DNA of 64,000 nt from Flaveria trinervia (taxonomy: Eukaryota; Streptophyta; Magnoliopsida; Asterales; Asteraceae). Position 1 is the stretch's first letter. The number at the start of each line of letters is the position of its first letter. The stretch spans positions 65,365,635 to 65,429,634 of the forward strand of contig CM046451.1 of the NCBI GenBank assembly GCA_025506515.1. Direction: 5' to 3'. A model generated the notes under the pieces. It saw only the letters and a program-made list of their open reading frames with translations. It was not told the origin of the DNA and searched no databases. Positions 1 through 11,296 of this stretch are shown here, one piece after another. Both the position numbers and the translations under genes were made by a program.

Positions 1-650
1 GTTAGTCATCAGTAGTTTTAAACGACCGTTGACATGGTATTATCCTTTCAGACGTTGAAACAGCTGAAGTCGTGGTGTTAGGCATCAGTAGTTTAGAAAA
101 CTACTGAAGACCGTGGTTTTGACTTCAGATGATTGAAACAACTGAGGACATGGTGTTTGTCATCAGTAGTTATGAAACTACTGAAGACAGTGGTTTTGTC
201 ATCAGCTGTTGTAAACAACTGAAGACTTGGTATTAGTCATCAGTAGTTATAAAACTACTGAAGACGTGGTTTTGCTTCAGTTGTTTAAAATGAAACAGCA
301 GTTGTACAAACGACTGAAGAGAAAGTTCTCTTCAGCTGTTTTCGTCAATTCTTAGCTTTTCAGCTGTTTCAAACTGTCCTCAACACATTCATCAGTCTTT
401 ATGGCTGATTTCAGTTGTTTCATAGGACATCAGTACTTATCTGTTTTTACTGATTGCAGTAGTTATGACTGCATCAGTAGTTGTAACTACATCAGTAGTT
501 TCGAACAGATGAAGTACTTCAGTACTTGTGAGACATTTAGCCTTCAGTAGTTATAAAAACTACTGAGGTTAAAAGAGCTCATCAGTACTTATATGTGACA
601 TAGGTACTCATGATCATCAGTATGAATTACTGAGATCATCAGTAGTTGTC
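1..650. repeat. Pol-env spacer of R1, TCAGTAGTT/AACTACTGA inverted-repeat cluster
   Basis: Non-coding spacer with many copies of TCAGTAGTT and its complement AACTACTGA, plus variants such as CAGCTGTT and CAACTGAAG. They are arranged so that neighbouring units can fold as short hairpins (for example a TCAGTAGTT unit followed within a few bases by AACTACTGA). The same spacer occurs in R2 at about 33140-33830, almost identical. The same motif also fills the U3 half of the LTRs of this family (7380-7870). Confidence 0.85.
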
Positions 651-651
651 A

Positions 652-1416
652 CTATTCTAGCTGCAGCATACCAAGCCTTAACACCAGGTTTTGGAAAGTT
701 GAACTATCCAAAGGCTTAGTAAAAATGTCTGCAAGCTCATCAGCACTAGGCACAAACTTAGGATCAATCAGACCTTTTTCAAAACAATCCCTTATAAAAT
801 GATGTCTGATCTCTATATGTTTGGTCCTAGAGTGCTGGACTGGATTTTTGACAATGCAAAGAGCTGAAGCACTATCCATTAACAATGGAGTCTTAGTCTC
901 TGTAATGCCATAATCCAAAAGTTGGTTTTGAAGCCAGAGTACCTGAGATGTACAGCTTGCAGCAGCAATGTACTCTGCTTCCGCAGTGGATGTAGCAACT
1001 GAGGTCTGTTTCTTGCTCTGCCAAGAAATCAAGCAGTTGCCTAGGAATTGACATCCACCAGAAGTTGATTTCCTGGTCAACTTACACCCTGCATAGTCAC
1101 TGTCAGAAAAAGCAACTAATTTACCAGAATGTCCGGTAGAATACCATAAACCTAGAGATGGAGTGCCTTGCAGATATCTAAAGATCCTCTTGACTGCAAT
1201 CAGATGAGACTCTTTAGGTGCAGCCTGAAATCTAGCACAAACACATGTAGCAAACATAATATCTGGTCTAGAAGCTGTTAAATACATCAAGGACCCAATC
1301 ATACATCTGTAAAGTGTTTCATCAACCACTTTACCTTTCTGATCTGAGTCCAGTTGTGTGGTGCTGCTCATGGGAGTAGAACAGGGCTTACAGTTTTGTA
1401 AATCAAACTTTTGCAA
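652..1416 (-). pseudogene. R1 RNase H and end of pol
   Basis: A 254-codon open frame covers the end of the RT connection and the complete copia RNase H, which removes RNA from the RNA/DNA hybrid. Visible signatures are SRPDIMFATCVCARFQ, the DSDYAGC motif, STAEAEYIAAASC and the terminal block HSRTKHIEIRHHF with DIFTKPL. It ends at a stop near 652, as expected for the C-terminus of a copia polyprotein. It is out of frame with the RT segment upstream (a frameshift near 1440). R2 carries the same block with its own frameshift. Confidence 0.9.
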
Positions 1417-2423
1417 AAGATCTTTTGTATATTTGGATTGATGAATAAAATTCCATCAGCCTTTTGTTTGATTTGCAACCCCAGAAAGAACTGTAATTCT
1501 CCCATGGCACTCATTTCAAACTTCTGTTGCATCAACTTTGTAAAGGCATCACACAACTTTGGATCAGAGGATGCAAAAATGATATCATCTACATAAATTT
1601 GAACAAGTAGATTATGCTGCCCAGCTTTCTTAATAAATAAAGTCTTGTCTATGGAGCCTCTAGTGAAATTGTTTTCCAGAAGAAAGTTTGATAATGTCTC
1701 ATACCAGGCTCTGGGAGCTTGTTTTAACCCATAAAGAGCTTTATCAAGCTTATACACCCAATTAGGATGTTTATTGTCCTCAAAGCCTGGAGGTTGACAT
1801 ACATAAACCTCTTCTTTAACTTTTCCATACAAAAATGCACTTTTGACATCCATTTGAAAGACTTTAAGTTTTTGATAAGCAGCATAGCGCTAAAAACAAT
1901 CGAATTGCTTCCAGTCTGGCTACAGGGGCAAAGGTTTCATAATCAATACCTTCTTCTTGTGCAAACCCTGAACAACCAGTCTGGCCTTGTTCTTAACAAT
2001 AAGCCCATTTTCATCAGTTTTGTTCCTAAACACCCATTTAGTGCCTATTGCACACTTACCTGGAGGTAGAGGAACCAGTTCCCACACTTGCTGTTTCTTG
2101 AACTGAAGAAGCTCAAGCTGCATGGCATCAACCCATCCATTGTCCTTTAAAGCAATGTGATAATTCTTTGGCTCTTGCTGACTGATGAAGAGAGCATAGA
2201 AGCAGAAATTTGACAATTGACTTCTTGTTGATACTCCAGCAGTGATATCACCAATGATTTGAGACATAGGGTGATTCTTCAGATCTTGATACACAATGAG
2301 ATCTGTGCAAGTTTGTTGTAGCCGGTTCAGCAGCAACAGATGGTGATGGTGAATCATTTCCTTGAAACCAATCAGTGGATGGTAATTCAAAGGAAGTTGA
2401 ATTCGAAGAAATCTCATCAGCAT
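1368..2423 (-). pseudogene. R1 reverse transcriptase
   Basis: Two overlapping frames (2423-1920 and 1853-1368) together cover the RT. The N-terminal part has the AMQLELLQFKKQQVWELVPLP and GTKWVFRNKTDENG motifs; the second has MDVKSAFLYG, QPPGFED, ALYGLKQAPRAWYE and the catalytic YVDD (1584-1595). MDVKSAFLYG..VYVCQPPGFED is typical of the SIRE/Maximus branch. Indels near 1890-1940 and 1440 break it. Catalytic residues are present, so the loss of function comes from the frameshifts. Confidence 0.9.
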
Positions 2424-3548
2424 TTGTTGTGGATGGTGCTACTGGCGCTACAGGAACATCAGGTCTAGTTGAGTCAGGCAGCTGATCACTAAACCTGAAG
2501 AGGTGAGTACTGCAATCATCATCATCATCAGCAGTACCACCAGGTGGTGAACTGTTGACAGGAGCAACAGCAGGAGTTTGATAAGGAACATATTGCAGTA
2601 TGTCCAAATCAAATAACTCCACAGGACTTTGTGGAATCTTGTCCTTTGGAGATTCATTAAACTTAACATGTAGAGTTTCTTCAACCATCTTTGTTCTGCA
2701 GTTGAAGACTCTGTATGCCTTGCAAGTAGATGAATAACCAACAAAGTATCCTGCATCCACCTTAGGATCAAATTTGTGGAGTTGATCCTTTGTGTTGAGA
2801 ATGAAACAGGGACACCCAAATGCTTTGAAAAATGAAATCAGAGGAGCCAAATGATGGAGAACTTCATATGGAGTCTTCATCAACCTCTGATTTACTAAAA
2901 CTCTATTTTGCACATAACAAGCTGTGTTGACAGCTTCGGCCCAAAAGGTCAATGGCAAACCTGAGTCAGCCAGCATGGACCTTGCAGCTTCAATGAGGGT
3001 CCTGTTCTTTCTCTCCACTACTCCATTTTGTTCTGGAGTCCTTGGAATGCTGAACTGCCTTTTGATTCCCTTTGAAAGATAGAAGTCATCAAGTGTATGA
3101 TTTCTGAACTCAGTTCCATTATCACTCCTAATACACTTGACTGGAAGGGAATACTGCTTCTCAATGTACAGCACAAAGTGGATAATCTTCTGAGCAGCCT
3201 CATCCTTTGAATGTAGAAAGAAAGTCCATACAAATCTGGAGTAATCATCCACAATTACCAGACAGTATTTCTTCTTTGCCATGCTCATTACTCTCACAGG
3301 ACCAAATAGATCCATATGCAGTAATTGCAAGCAGGCAGTGGACTTGGACACTTCAATAGGAGGAAATGAGACCTTGTGCTGTTTTCCTTTAAACAAGCAG
3401 TGCATGTTTCATCACAGTGGAACTCCTTTATTGGTAAGCCTCTGACTAAACTATTGTGGCTAAGCTGATTCATGTTTTTGAGATTGACATGACCAAGCCT
3501 CCTGTGCCACAGTTTAGATTCTTGAAAGAGGCTTTGGAAAATAGGCAA
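2248..3548 (-). pseudogene. R1 integrase with GAG-pre-integrase zinc domain
   Basis: The 3548-3294 frame carries the GAG-pre-integrase HHCC part (LWHRRLGHVNLKNMNQL..CTACLK). The 3405-2248 frame carries the catalytic core with LLHMDLFGPV, IVDDYSRFVWTFFL, IRSDNGTEF and TPEQNGVVERKNRT, so the three acidic DDE positions are visible. The C-terminal half (FGCPCFILNTKDQL, GYFVGYSSTCKAYRVFN) is the usual copia tail. A frameshift near 3395 separates the two domains. A run of GAT codons encoding five Asp residues (near 2515-2535) lies in the tail. Confidence 0.9.
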
Positions 3549-3949
3549 GGATTGCCTTTGAGATCTATCTTCTTAGAGAGATCTAAGGCATACACTCTTC
3601 CTGTCCTGTTGGCTTTCAGGAGAGTGTGATCATCCAACACCTTGTCAATCAAGTGCAAAACTTTGGATGACAGAATCCTACAGTTTTGACTTGTGAAAAG
3701 GGCAACATGGCCTTTATCACACATTTGACTGACACTCAAGAGGTTGTACTTGAGATTTTCCACATGATTAACATCATCAAATTTGATTTCTCCATTGGAG
3801 ACAAAGCCCTTACCGATGATGTAACCCCTAGCATCATTGCCAAAAGAGACAAATCCCTTCTTTCCTTGAGAGTAGTCATGAAGAAGAGAGATGTTCCCAG
3901 TCATGTGCATAGATCCCCCACTGTCTACATACCAGATGCTATTTGGCAT
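3470..3949 (-). pseudogene. R1 aspartic protease region
   Basis: The 159-codon frame holds WYVDSGGSMHMTG; its D-S-G active-site triad is at 3917-3925. Downstream it reads YNLLSVSQMCDKGH, the link to the GAG-pre-integrase domain. This is the retroviral-type protease that cleaves the polyprotein. It appears complete within this frame, unlike in R2, where a stop interrupts LLSVS. It is out of frame with the linker to the right. Confidence 0.85.
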
Positions 3950-3975
3950 GTTGAAGAACCCTGCAATAATAAAAA

Positions 3976-5426
3976 TCAGTTAGTTTTAGAGACCCAAACC
4001 TTTTTGGTTTTGGGCCTGGTCTCATCAATAGATGGTAAACTAACATGTTTATTTGTAACAACAGCCTGAGAAGAAGAAGATGGTGTAGAAGAGGAGTCCT
4101 TTGGCTTAGACCTCCTTTTCTGTGGTTTCAACATAGGAGAATCTAGTTGGTTAACTCTACCCAACAGATGTTGTACCATCATCACCAGCTGTGTCTGATT
4201 TTGTGATAAAGCTTTCAGCTCATCAGACACATTGCTAGTGGAGTTAGATAAGGTCCTATGTTGCACCTTCTTCTTTTGAGCACCCTCAGCTGTCACCTGT
4301 TTAACTCCTTCCTTTTTGGATTGCTTTAAGGACTTAAGGGTTACAGGATTTGATGTTGCTGATACAAATGTGGTCTCAAACTCAGTTTTCATTTTTACCA
4401 TTTTCTCATTAATTTCTTCTTTTTTTTGAGTTTGGAACCTCTTTTGTACCAACAATCATCTGTAAGATGATTGAACAAACACATATTTCACATGGTTTCT
4501 TCTTCATCTTAGGTTGATCATCAACTAAAGATGGTGAAGCAACAGAAGACTTGTTCTTCAATGCTTTGGAAGCATTGGTTGCTTTCTTGACATCCTCTTT
4601 AGTAGTCTTCAAACTCTTTCTACTGCCAGTTTTCTTCTCTTCAGTGCTGACAGCAGTTGAAGTTTGAACTTCAGGTGTTAAATCCTGCTCTCCAGTCCTT
4701 TCAGGACCTTCAGGATTAACTCCTGAGTTGATCAACTTATTGATCATGTGAATGTCAGCATTTGGACCATCAACATCAGCTGATAGGTTCAAGGAGGACT
4801 TGATGCTGACTGCTACTTCTGATTGTGCTGTATCAGAAGGTAGATCACATGATTTGATGGATTGGTTATCACTCTCACCATCAGATTCTACCTCTGCTCT
4901 TGGGGTAAAATCTGTAGGTGGAGCAGTGTGATTGTAGCCAATCCAAACTTCACATTTGAAGCAGATTGCTTACTAAGAAGCATTTCAAAACCTTTGCATG
5001 ATTGTACCCATCTATCACACTCGACCTGGGTAACTGCAAGGGTTTCTTTGAGATCTTTGTACTTCTCTAGAAGTACATCTTCTCTAGCCTTATCATCAAT
5101 TATTTTGCAATTCAGTTTATAAACCTCATCATTTTTATCTTTGAGCACAAACTCAAACTCAGCTTGTTTTTGGAAATTATTTGTTCTAGCTCAATGTTCT
5201 TATTAATTAAAGCTACATTTGCTTCTCTAATGGAAGCAAATGCTGCTATGCATTGTTCAGAACATAATTTGGCTTTTGCCTCAGAGGATACCTGTGATAC
5301 CTGAGGTGTAGAGGCATTGGAAGATGAAGTATCAGCAGACTCCAAAGCCATAAGAGCTAGATTCCCAAAGGGACTGTCACCACCATGTTGACCAGCACCT
5401 GAGAACAGTTGATCATGACCAGACAA
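3976..5426 (-). pseudogene. R1 gag-protease linker with coiled coil and broken second zinc knuckle
   Basis: Four overlapping frames (5426-5112, 5148-4888, 4792-4409, 4455-3976) form a charged linker of about 450 codons between gag and protease. The right part is helix-rich and coiled-coil-like (DKNDEVYKLNCKIIDDKARE). Lys/Ser-rich tracts follow. A second CCHC knuckle that is intact in R2 (37624-37665) lies near 4445-4500 here but is destroyed by a small deletion (the remnant reads PCEICVCS). Long linkers like this are known in Sireviruses; the role of this one is not known to me. Confidence 0.7.
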
Positions 5427-6813
5427 GTCATCTGGTAAACTGCTCCAGTCAACAACTCCTGGGGTGAAGAAGCTGTGTTGTTGAGATGAAGGTTGTGATG
5501 AGATAGGGAAGGCTGAGGTTCTGGTAATGCATGAGGTTGTGGTGTCATAGGAACTTGAACTTGATTTGACTGTGGCATGTAATAACCAGGGTACTGATAT
5601 GGCATTTGGCCCTGAGGAACAAAATATGCCGGAGATTGTTGTTGAGGATGATGACTAGATGTGACAGGATGTTGCCCTCTGTGTTGTTGACTATTGCCAG
5701 GAAAAGTCACAAAGGGTGCAGTAGAGTTAGATCCAGTTGATCTACACTCTCTTGCAAAGTGTCCAAGCCGTTGGCATTTGTGACACCTCAACTTGCTCTT
5801 GTCAAAACCAACTTTGGTTTTGCCAGAGAGTCCTGGGAATTTTCTTCCAGTTCTTTTGTAGAACTTCTGAGATCTGATATTTATCAAGGCCATTTGGCTC
5901 AAAATATCCATCTCTTCTAAGTCATCATCAGCAATCCCCTTGAGATCATCCATAATGAAACATAATTGTCATTATTACACCCAGTGAACTGACCATCAAC
6001 ACTTACAATGCAGAATTAGAAGTGCTCGAAGAGAAATTAATATGCTCATCATACTGGCATTCAGATGAAGCATATTCTGACTCATGACCCACCAAGGCAG
6101 TGTTGCCTTGTATAAAGTCTTCAGTGAGCTTTCCAGATGAAGACAGCTTTCTCTTCTGTTCTATCTCTCTCTCAAAAGTGAGCAATTTCCCATGGAGTTG
6201 GGTGAGAGATAGTTTGTCCAAACTTGCACTGGAGCGTAGGACAATAGTATATGTGTCCCATCTCTCAGGCAGTGATCTGAGAAATCTGTTATTCATCTGA
6301 ATATTGGTGTATTCAAGTTTGACCATTTTTAGTTCAGAGATCAAACAAGAAACCGCTCATATTGTTGAGTCAGTGTCTCACCCTTTCTATGAGAGAATGT
6401 CTCATATTGTTGGGCAAGAATTTCTCTATATTTGCCAAGACCTCATCTGTTCCTCCAAATTGTTCTTTCAAAGCAATCCAGAGGTCATGGGCAGTTTCAT
6501 GATGCATTAGCCCAGAATAGATTTCATTGGGCAAAGCCATGGCCAGAATTCCATGGGCTTTTGCATCAATCTCAAGCAACTTCTTATCCTCATCTGAGTA
6601 TTGCTCCCTCCTCTTCGGAACCATTTGATTGGTTTCCGGGTTATTCACCATAGGCTTGTGTGGACCATGTACCACTGATGTCCAACACCCTGCGCTGTTA
6701 ACAGACAGGTGATGGAGCATACGTCTTTGCCATATGTTATACTCATTCCTAACCAGCATAGGAGGCTTGGTTGAGGAACCAGTATTGTGAGGATCATTGG
6801 AGGGAGTGGTCAT
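5357..6813 (-). pseudogene. R1 gag (UBN2-type capsid and CCHC nucleocapsid)
   Basis: The start ATG is at 6813, about 220 bases inside the primer site. Frame 6813-6370 has the N-terminal PPMLVRNEYNIWQRRM typical of plant copia gag and continues through the capsid core (AHDLWIALKEQFGG). Frame 6344-6003 contains RFLRSLPERWDTY. Frame 5953-5357 carries the zinc knuckle CHKCQRLGHFAREC (5744-5785) followed by a Gln/Pro/His-rich tail. Two or more frameshifts separate the pieces. R2 has lost the capsid core present here. Confidence 0.85.
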
Positions 6814-7030
6814 TTTCAGTTCAAAAACAGTTTAGTTCAAGTTTTAAAAAAGTTTTAGACAAACACAACAAACTCAATGAGAACCAAGAAAAAGATCTCA
6901 GGATGAATGAGCAGAAATACAGAAAATTCAATCTCTATAACCGTTTCTTGCAAAAACAAACAAAAGCATTCAATCAAACTTGGATCTTGAATAGCAGTTT
7001 CAATGATCAATTATTAGATCGATCAATGAT

Positions 7031-7048
7031 TAACCTGCTCTGATACCA
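7031..7048 (-). other. R1 primer binding site, initiator Met tRNA type
   Basis: On the minus strand this reads TGGTATCAGAGCAGGTTA, two bases after the LTR terminus TGTCA. The 12-base core is complementary to the 3' end of initiator methionine tRNA, the usual copia primer. Its position fixes the orientation of R1 and the inner LTR edge at 7051. Confidence 0.93.
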
Positions 7049-7050
7049 TT

Positions 7051-7945
7051 TGACAGGATCAGTGATCACAAGTTTGATGTATCAGAATATAAAGCAGCGG
7101 AATACGAACACGAATTAGACAAATTGTAGCAAGCAATCGATATTTGTAAGCATTAAGACCGCATACGGTTATAGGGAGAGAATATGTATTTCTGATTTCT
7201 AGGAATGTTTATAGATGTAGAATATTTCTAATCGAATCAATCATCCATTCCATTCAATTACTCATTTCACTCAACGATTACAATAGGTTGTCACTCCTTA
7301 TATAGAGTGCAACAGTCACTGCTGTTATCACGGAAAGTGACAACTGGCAGATCCAATACAGAAATAACTAATTCTTAACAAACTACTGAAATGTTCACAA
7401 CTACTGAGAACATATCAGCAGTTAAGTACAAAATATAAAACTACTGAAACTACAACGACTGAAGAACAAGCTCTTCAGTCGTTTTACAAAACTACTGAAA
7501 CATAGAAAATAAAACTACTGATATCACAACTACTGAAGAAGTACTCTTCAGCAGTTGTGACAAACTACTGAGGCTTCAGTACTTGATCTTCAGACTTTGA
7601 CCTTCAGGTGTTTCATCAGCTGATGACTTCAGTAGATATCATCAGCTGATGTCTTCAGTCTTTGTCTTCAGACTTTGTACATCAGTTGTTGATCTTCAGC
7701 ACTTGTGAACTCTTCAGCTGTTGTACTTCAGTACTTTGGTCTTTCAGCTTCAGCACTTGTGTTCTTCAGCTGTTGTACTTCAGCACTTTGGTTCTTCAGC
7801 TGTTAAGGTCTTCAGCACTTGATCTTCAGCTGTTGAAGTCTTCAGCACTTGTCAAACTACTGATGAGGCTTTCAGCAGTTGTTGTGATACCGTGTGGGAC
7901 TTAGAGGTTTTCTGATCTTGGCTCATTGGTTCTTTTGGTCAAAAC
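7051..7945 (-). repeat. R1 5' LTR
   Basis: On the plus strand it starts TGACAGGATC and ends near GGTCAAAAC; the R2 right LTR shows the intact end is CCAACCA. Minus-strand U3 is the right half (7380-7940), full of CTTCAGCAGTTGT and ACTACTGAA units. The right terminus has lost the last bases and passes straight into element A, exactly as in the left LTR of R2. The ORF at 7662-7904 is only repeat sequence. Confidence 0.9.
7296..7307 (-). promoter_or_regulatory. R1 LTR TATA box
   Basis: On the minus strand CTCTATATAAGG lies between the repeat-rich U3 and the U5 side. The same block is conserved in both R2 LTRs (about 28695-28707 and 39915-39927). It is the likely core promoter of the R family. 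Confidence 0.65.
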
Positions 7946-9907
7946 ATGGACATTGAGGACTCACCATCCTCACTTGAACTATGCATTCTCGCACCTCTTA
8001 GATCCATTGATGTGGACTACACAGACTCCTCAGACAGAGTCTGTTTGAGGATGCGATACAAGAGCCATGTCACCTTATCATCCTGTAATACTCAATTTGA
8101 TGGAGGTATGACAAACACTGGAAGGCTCTCATCCATAAGAGTTCAAGGACAGCAGAAGTTTAATTTCAGACTGAACTACTATGAGGTCTGGATCTAGTCA
8201 ACATGCCACGTCAACCCAAGCCAATCAGACAAGCTAACAGAATGGCTAGAAGAATCCAAGATAGATCATTGAAGAGTTCAGCCTAAGAAGGAGACTTAGC
8301 AATCAGGCATGTCATAGGTCAACTGGATGTTGAGGCAGACCTAAGATTAGCTTCATAGGGGAAACTTGGCTGAAGACCCAGTGCAGAACCTGAGAGCCCT
8401 GTCTCATCATCTCCAACTGCGGCAGAGTTCCATATTCCTTCTGAGACACCTGCTGGTGAAGGTGCTGTCAACCTCTCTCTGGCCTGAGCTCAGATGCTGC
8501 AATGAGCAATGAAGGCCAAAGCCTCTCCACCCTGAGTCACGAAGTTTTGTGAGTGACAAGGGGAAAAGAAAAATGACATTGAGGAGATTGAGGAAGAGGA
8601 GAGAGAGAGGAAAAGGAGGCTAAGGGGAGAAGGTTCCTCTACTGAGTCTCCAAGAGTCATGGAGTCTGCAATCAGGGCTGCCCCCAGACCAGATACTCAG
8701 AATGATGAGTTAAGGGCAGTCAGGATTAACTATCTGTAGACTAGGAACTATGACATAGATAATATCATTTCTCTCCCCTTGGATGAATTGAATGAGGGTT
8801 GATCTGGAAAGGTCAAGGAGAAGAAGGAGGCAGAAGATGCAGAACTCCTAGTATAGATCAAAGAAGAAAGAAAAAGAAAAAGACTGTACAGAGGTATGCC
8901 TACCCTCTCACCAGTTCAAGAAAGCCCTGAACAAGAGGATGCGGTTCAACAGAACCTTAGGTAGATAAGGAAGAAGACAGAATCAAGATGATTAACTACC
9001 TGAGTGCCATGGGTCTCTATCAGGCACATGCACTCCTTCCCTTACCTTATGACTATGTTGAGTTTGAGTATTTAAAACAACTTGAGCTTGAGCTAGTCAA
9101 GGAAAGAAAGACAACAAAGAGGAAGATGAGGGAAGAAGCTGCAAGTCAAGAGCCATCATCCAAAAGGCATGAAGAATTCTGCTGATAGGCAGAGGATGAT
9201 AAGCTTCTTGAAGCTGTATGGATTCTCCGGAAGGATACTTGGACCCATGTCTCTATCCACTATGGATGAGCATATCAAGGTAATCAAGCAGAAAATCAAG
9301 AGTGGAGTGCTCACTGACTTACACTCCACTCCAAGTCAGGCCCCACCTGAGGAGGTTAAGGTTGAACAAACAGACACAACATAACCCGGACCTCCTGCTA
9401 ATGCTCAGCAAGCTTTTATTTCTGATCCACAGCAGGGTCAACCTCCCTCTCCTTCTGAGCCTGAGAGAGAGGAAGTCCCAACTGAGAGAGACAGTAATAT
9501 CAATCTGGTGCTGCAGGCCAGTCTTCTCCGTTAAAATTTGAAAGAGAAAGAAGAGGATGGCTTCTCAAACCAAAGTCTAAGAAGAAGAAGCCTGCATCTC
9601 TTCTGAACCTCAGGATGAATCAGAACAACCTGAGGATGTGCACCCAGAGGATGCTCAACCAACTCCAACTTTTGTAGCTCCTCTAGCATCAGGAAGACCC
9701 ATCTTGTCTTGGACATACACTACAAATCCAGAAAGATGGCATGTTATTAGACATCAAGGCATTAAAGACATTTATACATGGCAAGATATGTTTCAGTTGC
9801 CTCTGCATAATCTCTTTGACATGAGAAGACACTTTGACAGCTTGAAGGATCTTGATCAACTTATGAAGGAAGGAATGGTGATCATTTTAATATCTGAAGT
9901 TTTCTAA
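7946..9907 (+). pseudogene. Element A, 3'-proximal env-like ORF remnant
   Basis: A frameshifted coding relic ends 20 bases before a polypurine tract, where Sireviruses carry their env-like third ORF. It starts with MDIEDSPSSLE, has a Glu/Arg-rich stretch (8570-8660), a Lys/Glu-rich helix (LELELVKERKTTKRKMREEA, about 9080-9140) and ends with WQDMFQLPLHNLFDMRRHFD. No signal peptide or clear membrane segment is visible, so env-like refers to position only. The 5' part is cut off by the R1 LTR. A second, better-preserved copy of the first 850 bases is inside R2 at 29361-30230. The block 7946-8580 has many one-base losses relative to that copy. Confidence 0.65.
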
Positions 9908-9925
9908 GTGTTTTGGTAGCATCAA

Positions 9926-9937
9926 CCTAGGGGGAGT
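9926..9937 (+). other. Element A polypurine tract
   Basis: CTAGGGGGAGTT lies directly before the TGTAGAGT start of the LTR. A CTAGGGGGAG-like tract is characteristic of Sirevirus 3' LTR junctions. It primes plus-strand DNA synthesis. Confidence 0.8.
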
Positions 9938-10740
9938 TTGTAGAGTTTAATGAAGAGGTTGATGCAACCTAAACATCTTTAGTCTCTCCTGCATGCTGCA
10001 CAAGTGCATTGAAGTGGAATGCTTCGGAAGTTTCACATGTGCAACAGAAATACTCTAAGTGTGAAATCTTCCGAAGCCAAGACCAACATCTTCCGAAGCA
10101 AAAGATGAAGTCTTCCGAAGCCTCAGAGACAAAGTCTTCCGAGCTTCAAGTTCATGAAGACTGATTTCTTCCGAAGACTTTTAACATATGCTTTATCTGA
10201 TGTACTGTTCCATAAAGCTGGACACCTTTCCGCTGCAACTCTGCAAGTCACCAACTAACATGGTTTGCTGAAAAGGTCCATGCTTTTGGTAACTGTACAT
10301 TGAGGTCTTGAGTCTATATACTTTCTACTTTATGTACTTTATCCTTTTTGTAATAGAAAAGGATGTGAGCTATGGCATGTCATAGTCACAAACTAAAGGC
10401 AATCTGCCTTTTGACTCTACAATTGATTTTGTTTGTGTCTAGTTATTGTATCTAGCTGGCTTTCAAGTATAGCCAGCTGTAGGATGTAGTATAAGTATCT
10501 CATGTTCTTGTATCTTTTATTTATGCTTTGTAACACTTGTAATAGAACATAGAGAAAGCAATATACTACATTTTGAAAACCATATACTTGTGTTCTTTGT
10601 GTTATGTCTCTTCATTACTTGTGTTCTTAGTTTCTTATCTTCGTTAATCCAGTTTACTGTTTGATTAAAGTTTGGTTAATCTCCTCTTTATGTTGTTGTG
10701 TTGTAACTCACACCCTTCAACGATCCTGCAAATATATATT
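9938..10740 (+). repeat. Element A 3' LTR (right end uncertain)
   Basis: Starts TGTAGAGTTTAATG after the polypurine tract. Repeated GCTTCGGAAG and CTTCCGAAGC palindromes lie at 10021-10175. A TATA-like CTATATAC is at about 10315. Homology to the LTR of element C (11820-12475) runs through most of it. The right terminus cannot be fixed because the matching LTR in C is truncated and the target duplication partner is missing; TAACTCACA near 10720 and CCTGCAA near 10735 are candidates. Confidence 0.75.
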
Positions 10741-11296
10741 GGAATGTGAGGGTTCAGTTTCTCACAATTTCACGACGAAACTAAACCCCATACTCTATGT
10801 GCGCTACTTGATTTTCGTATTGCGTTGATTTTCCGTGGCAATTGAATGTTTCAATGTTCATTGGTGGGCGTTTCGAATCCACTCCACCTCTTTATTGTGT
10901 TATTAACCGTTACATTTTGGGTTTGATTGGTTCTTTAAGTTAGTGGTTTTGTTGATTTATTCAGTGAAACTATGGATTGTTATGTGAAACTAAACGAAAG
11001 TTCACCGATCCCGAGTGAAACTATTTTGTTATGTTGTCCGTCCGAACTTGACTATTTTGTTAGAATAGTTTCAGCCAAACAATAGTTTCGATCGGGTATA
11101 TGTTCTTGTGTCCTGGTCTCAACGAAACTATACTTTTCCTCCCGCGAGCCAAACCTGTCAAAATTTCAATTTTTTAATTAATAATTTTATTTCATTTATT
11201 TATTATTTTATTTTTGATATTCTTTTATTATTTCTTTATTTCTTTGTAGATTCATATATCATAGTTTTTATCTAACCCACTTCTCTTTATCTTTCA
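10741..11296. other. Unassigned AT-rich stretch with GAAACTA motifs
   Basis: No ORF of note. GAAACTA occurs at about 10789, 10966, 10988, 11021 and 11131, and the complement TAGTTTC at about 11056 and 11078, all within 350 bases. From 11165 to 11260 the sequence is almost pure A/T. It may be the tail of the A LTR, part of another element, or host DNA; I cannot decide. Confidence 0.4.

Larger units (their letters stand above)
1..7945 (-). mobile_element. Sirevirus-like Ty1/copia element R1, 3' part outside window
   Basis: Reading on the minus strand from the right: LTR (7051-7945), Met-type primer site (7031-7048), gag (6813 to about 5360), a long linker, protease, integrase, reverse transcriptase and RNase H (ending at 652), then a repeat-rich spacer running off the left edge. 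By comparison with copy R2, an env-like ORF and the 3' LTR should lie just left of base 1. The order protease-integrase-RT-RNase H is that of copia. The long gag linker and the env-like ORF after pol point to the Sirevirus (SIRE/Maximus) lineage. Every ORF carries frameshifts, so it is not autonomous as read. It sits against element A at 7945/7946. Confidence 0.9.

Noticed and set aside
1..650. Possible CRISPR-like array
   Set aside because: Units are short, variable and in both orientations with no regular spacers; the region is a plant retroelement spacer.
2510..2535. GAT/ATC microsatellite as a separate repeat
   Set aside because: It is the five-Asp run in the integrase tail, also present in R2; part of the coding sequence.
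3686..4069. 127-codon plus-strand ORF (and its twin at 36855-37124)
   Set aside because: Antisense to the protease of R1 and R2.
7662..7904. Cys/Ser/Leu-rich ORF in the R1 LTR (twin at 40297-40569)
   Set aside because: Made of CTTCAG-type LTR repeats; differs in length between LTR copies.
7051..9907. R1 and A as a tandem pair of one family sharing the LTR at 7051-7945
   Set aside because: A runs on to its own polypurine tract and an unrelated LTR at 9938, so the LTR belongs to R1 only.
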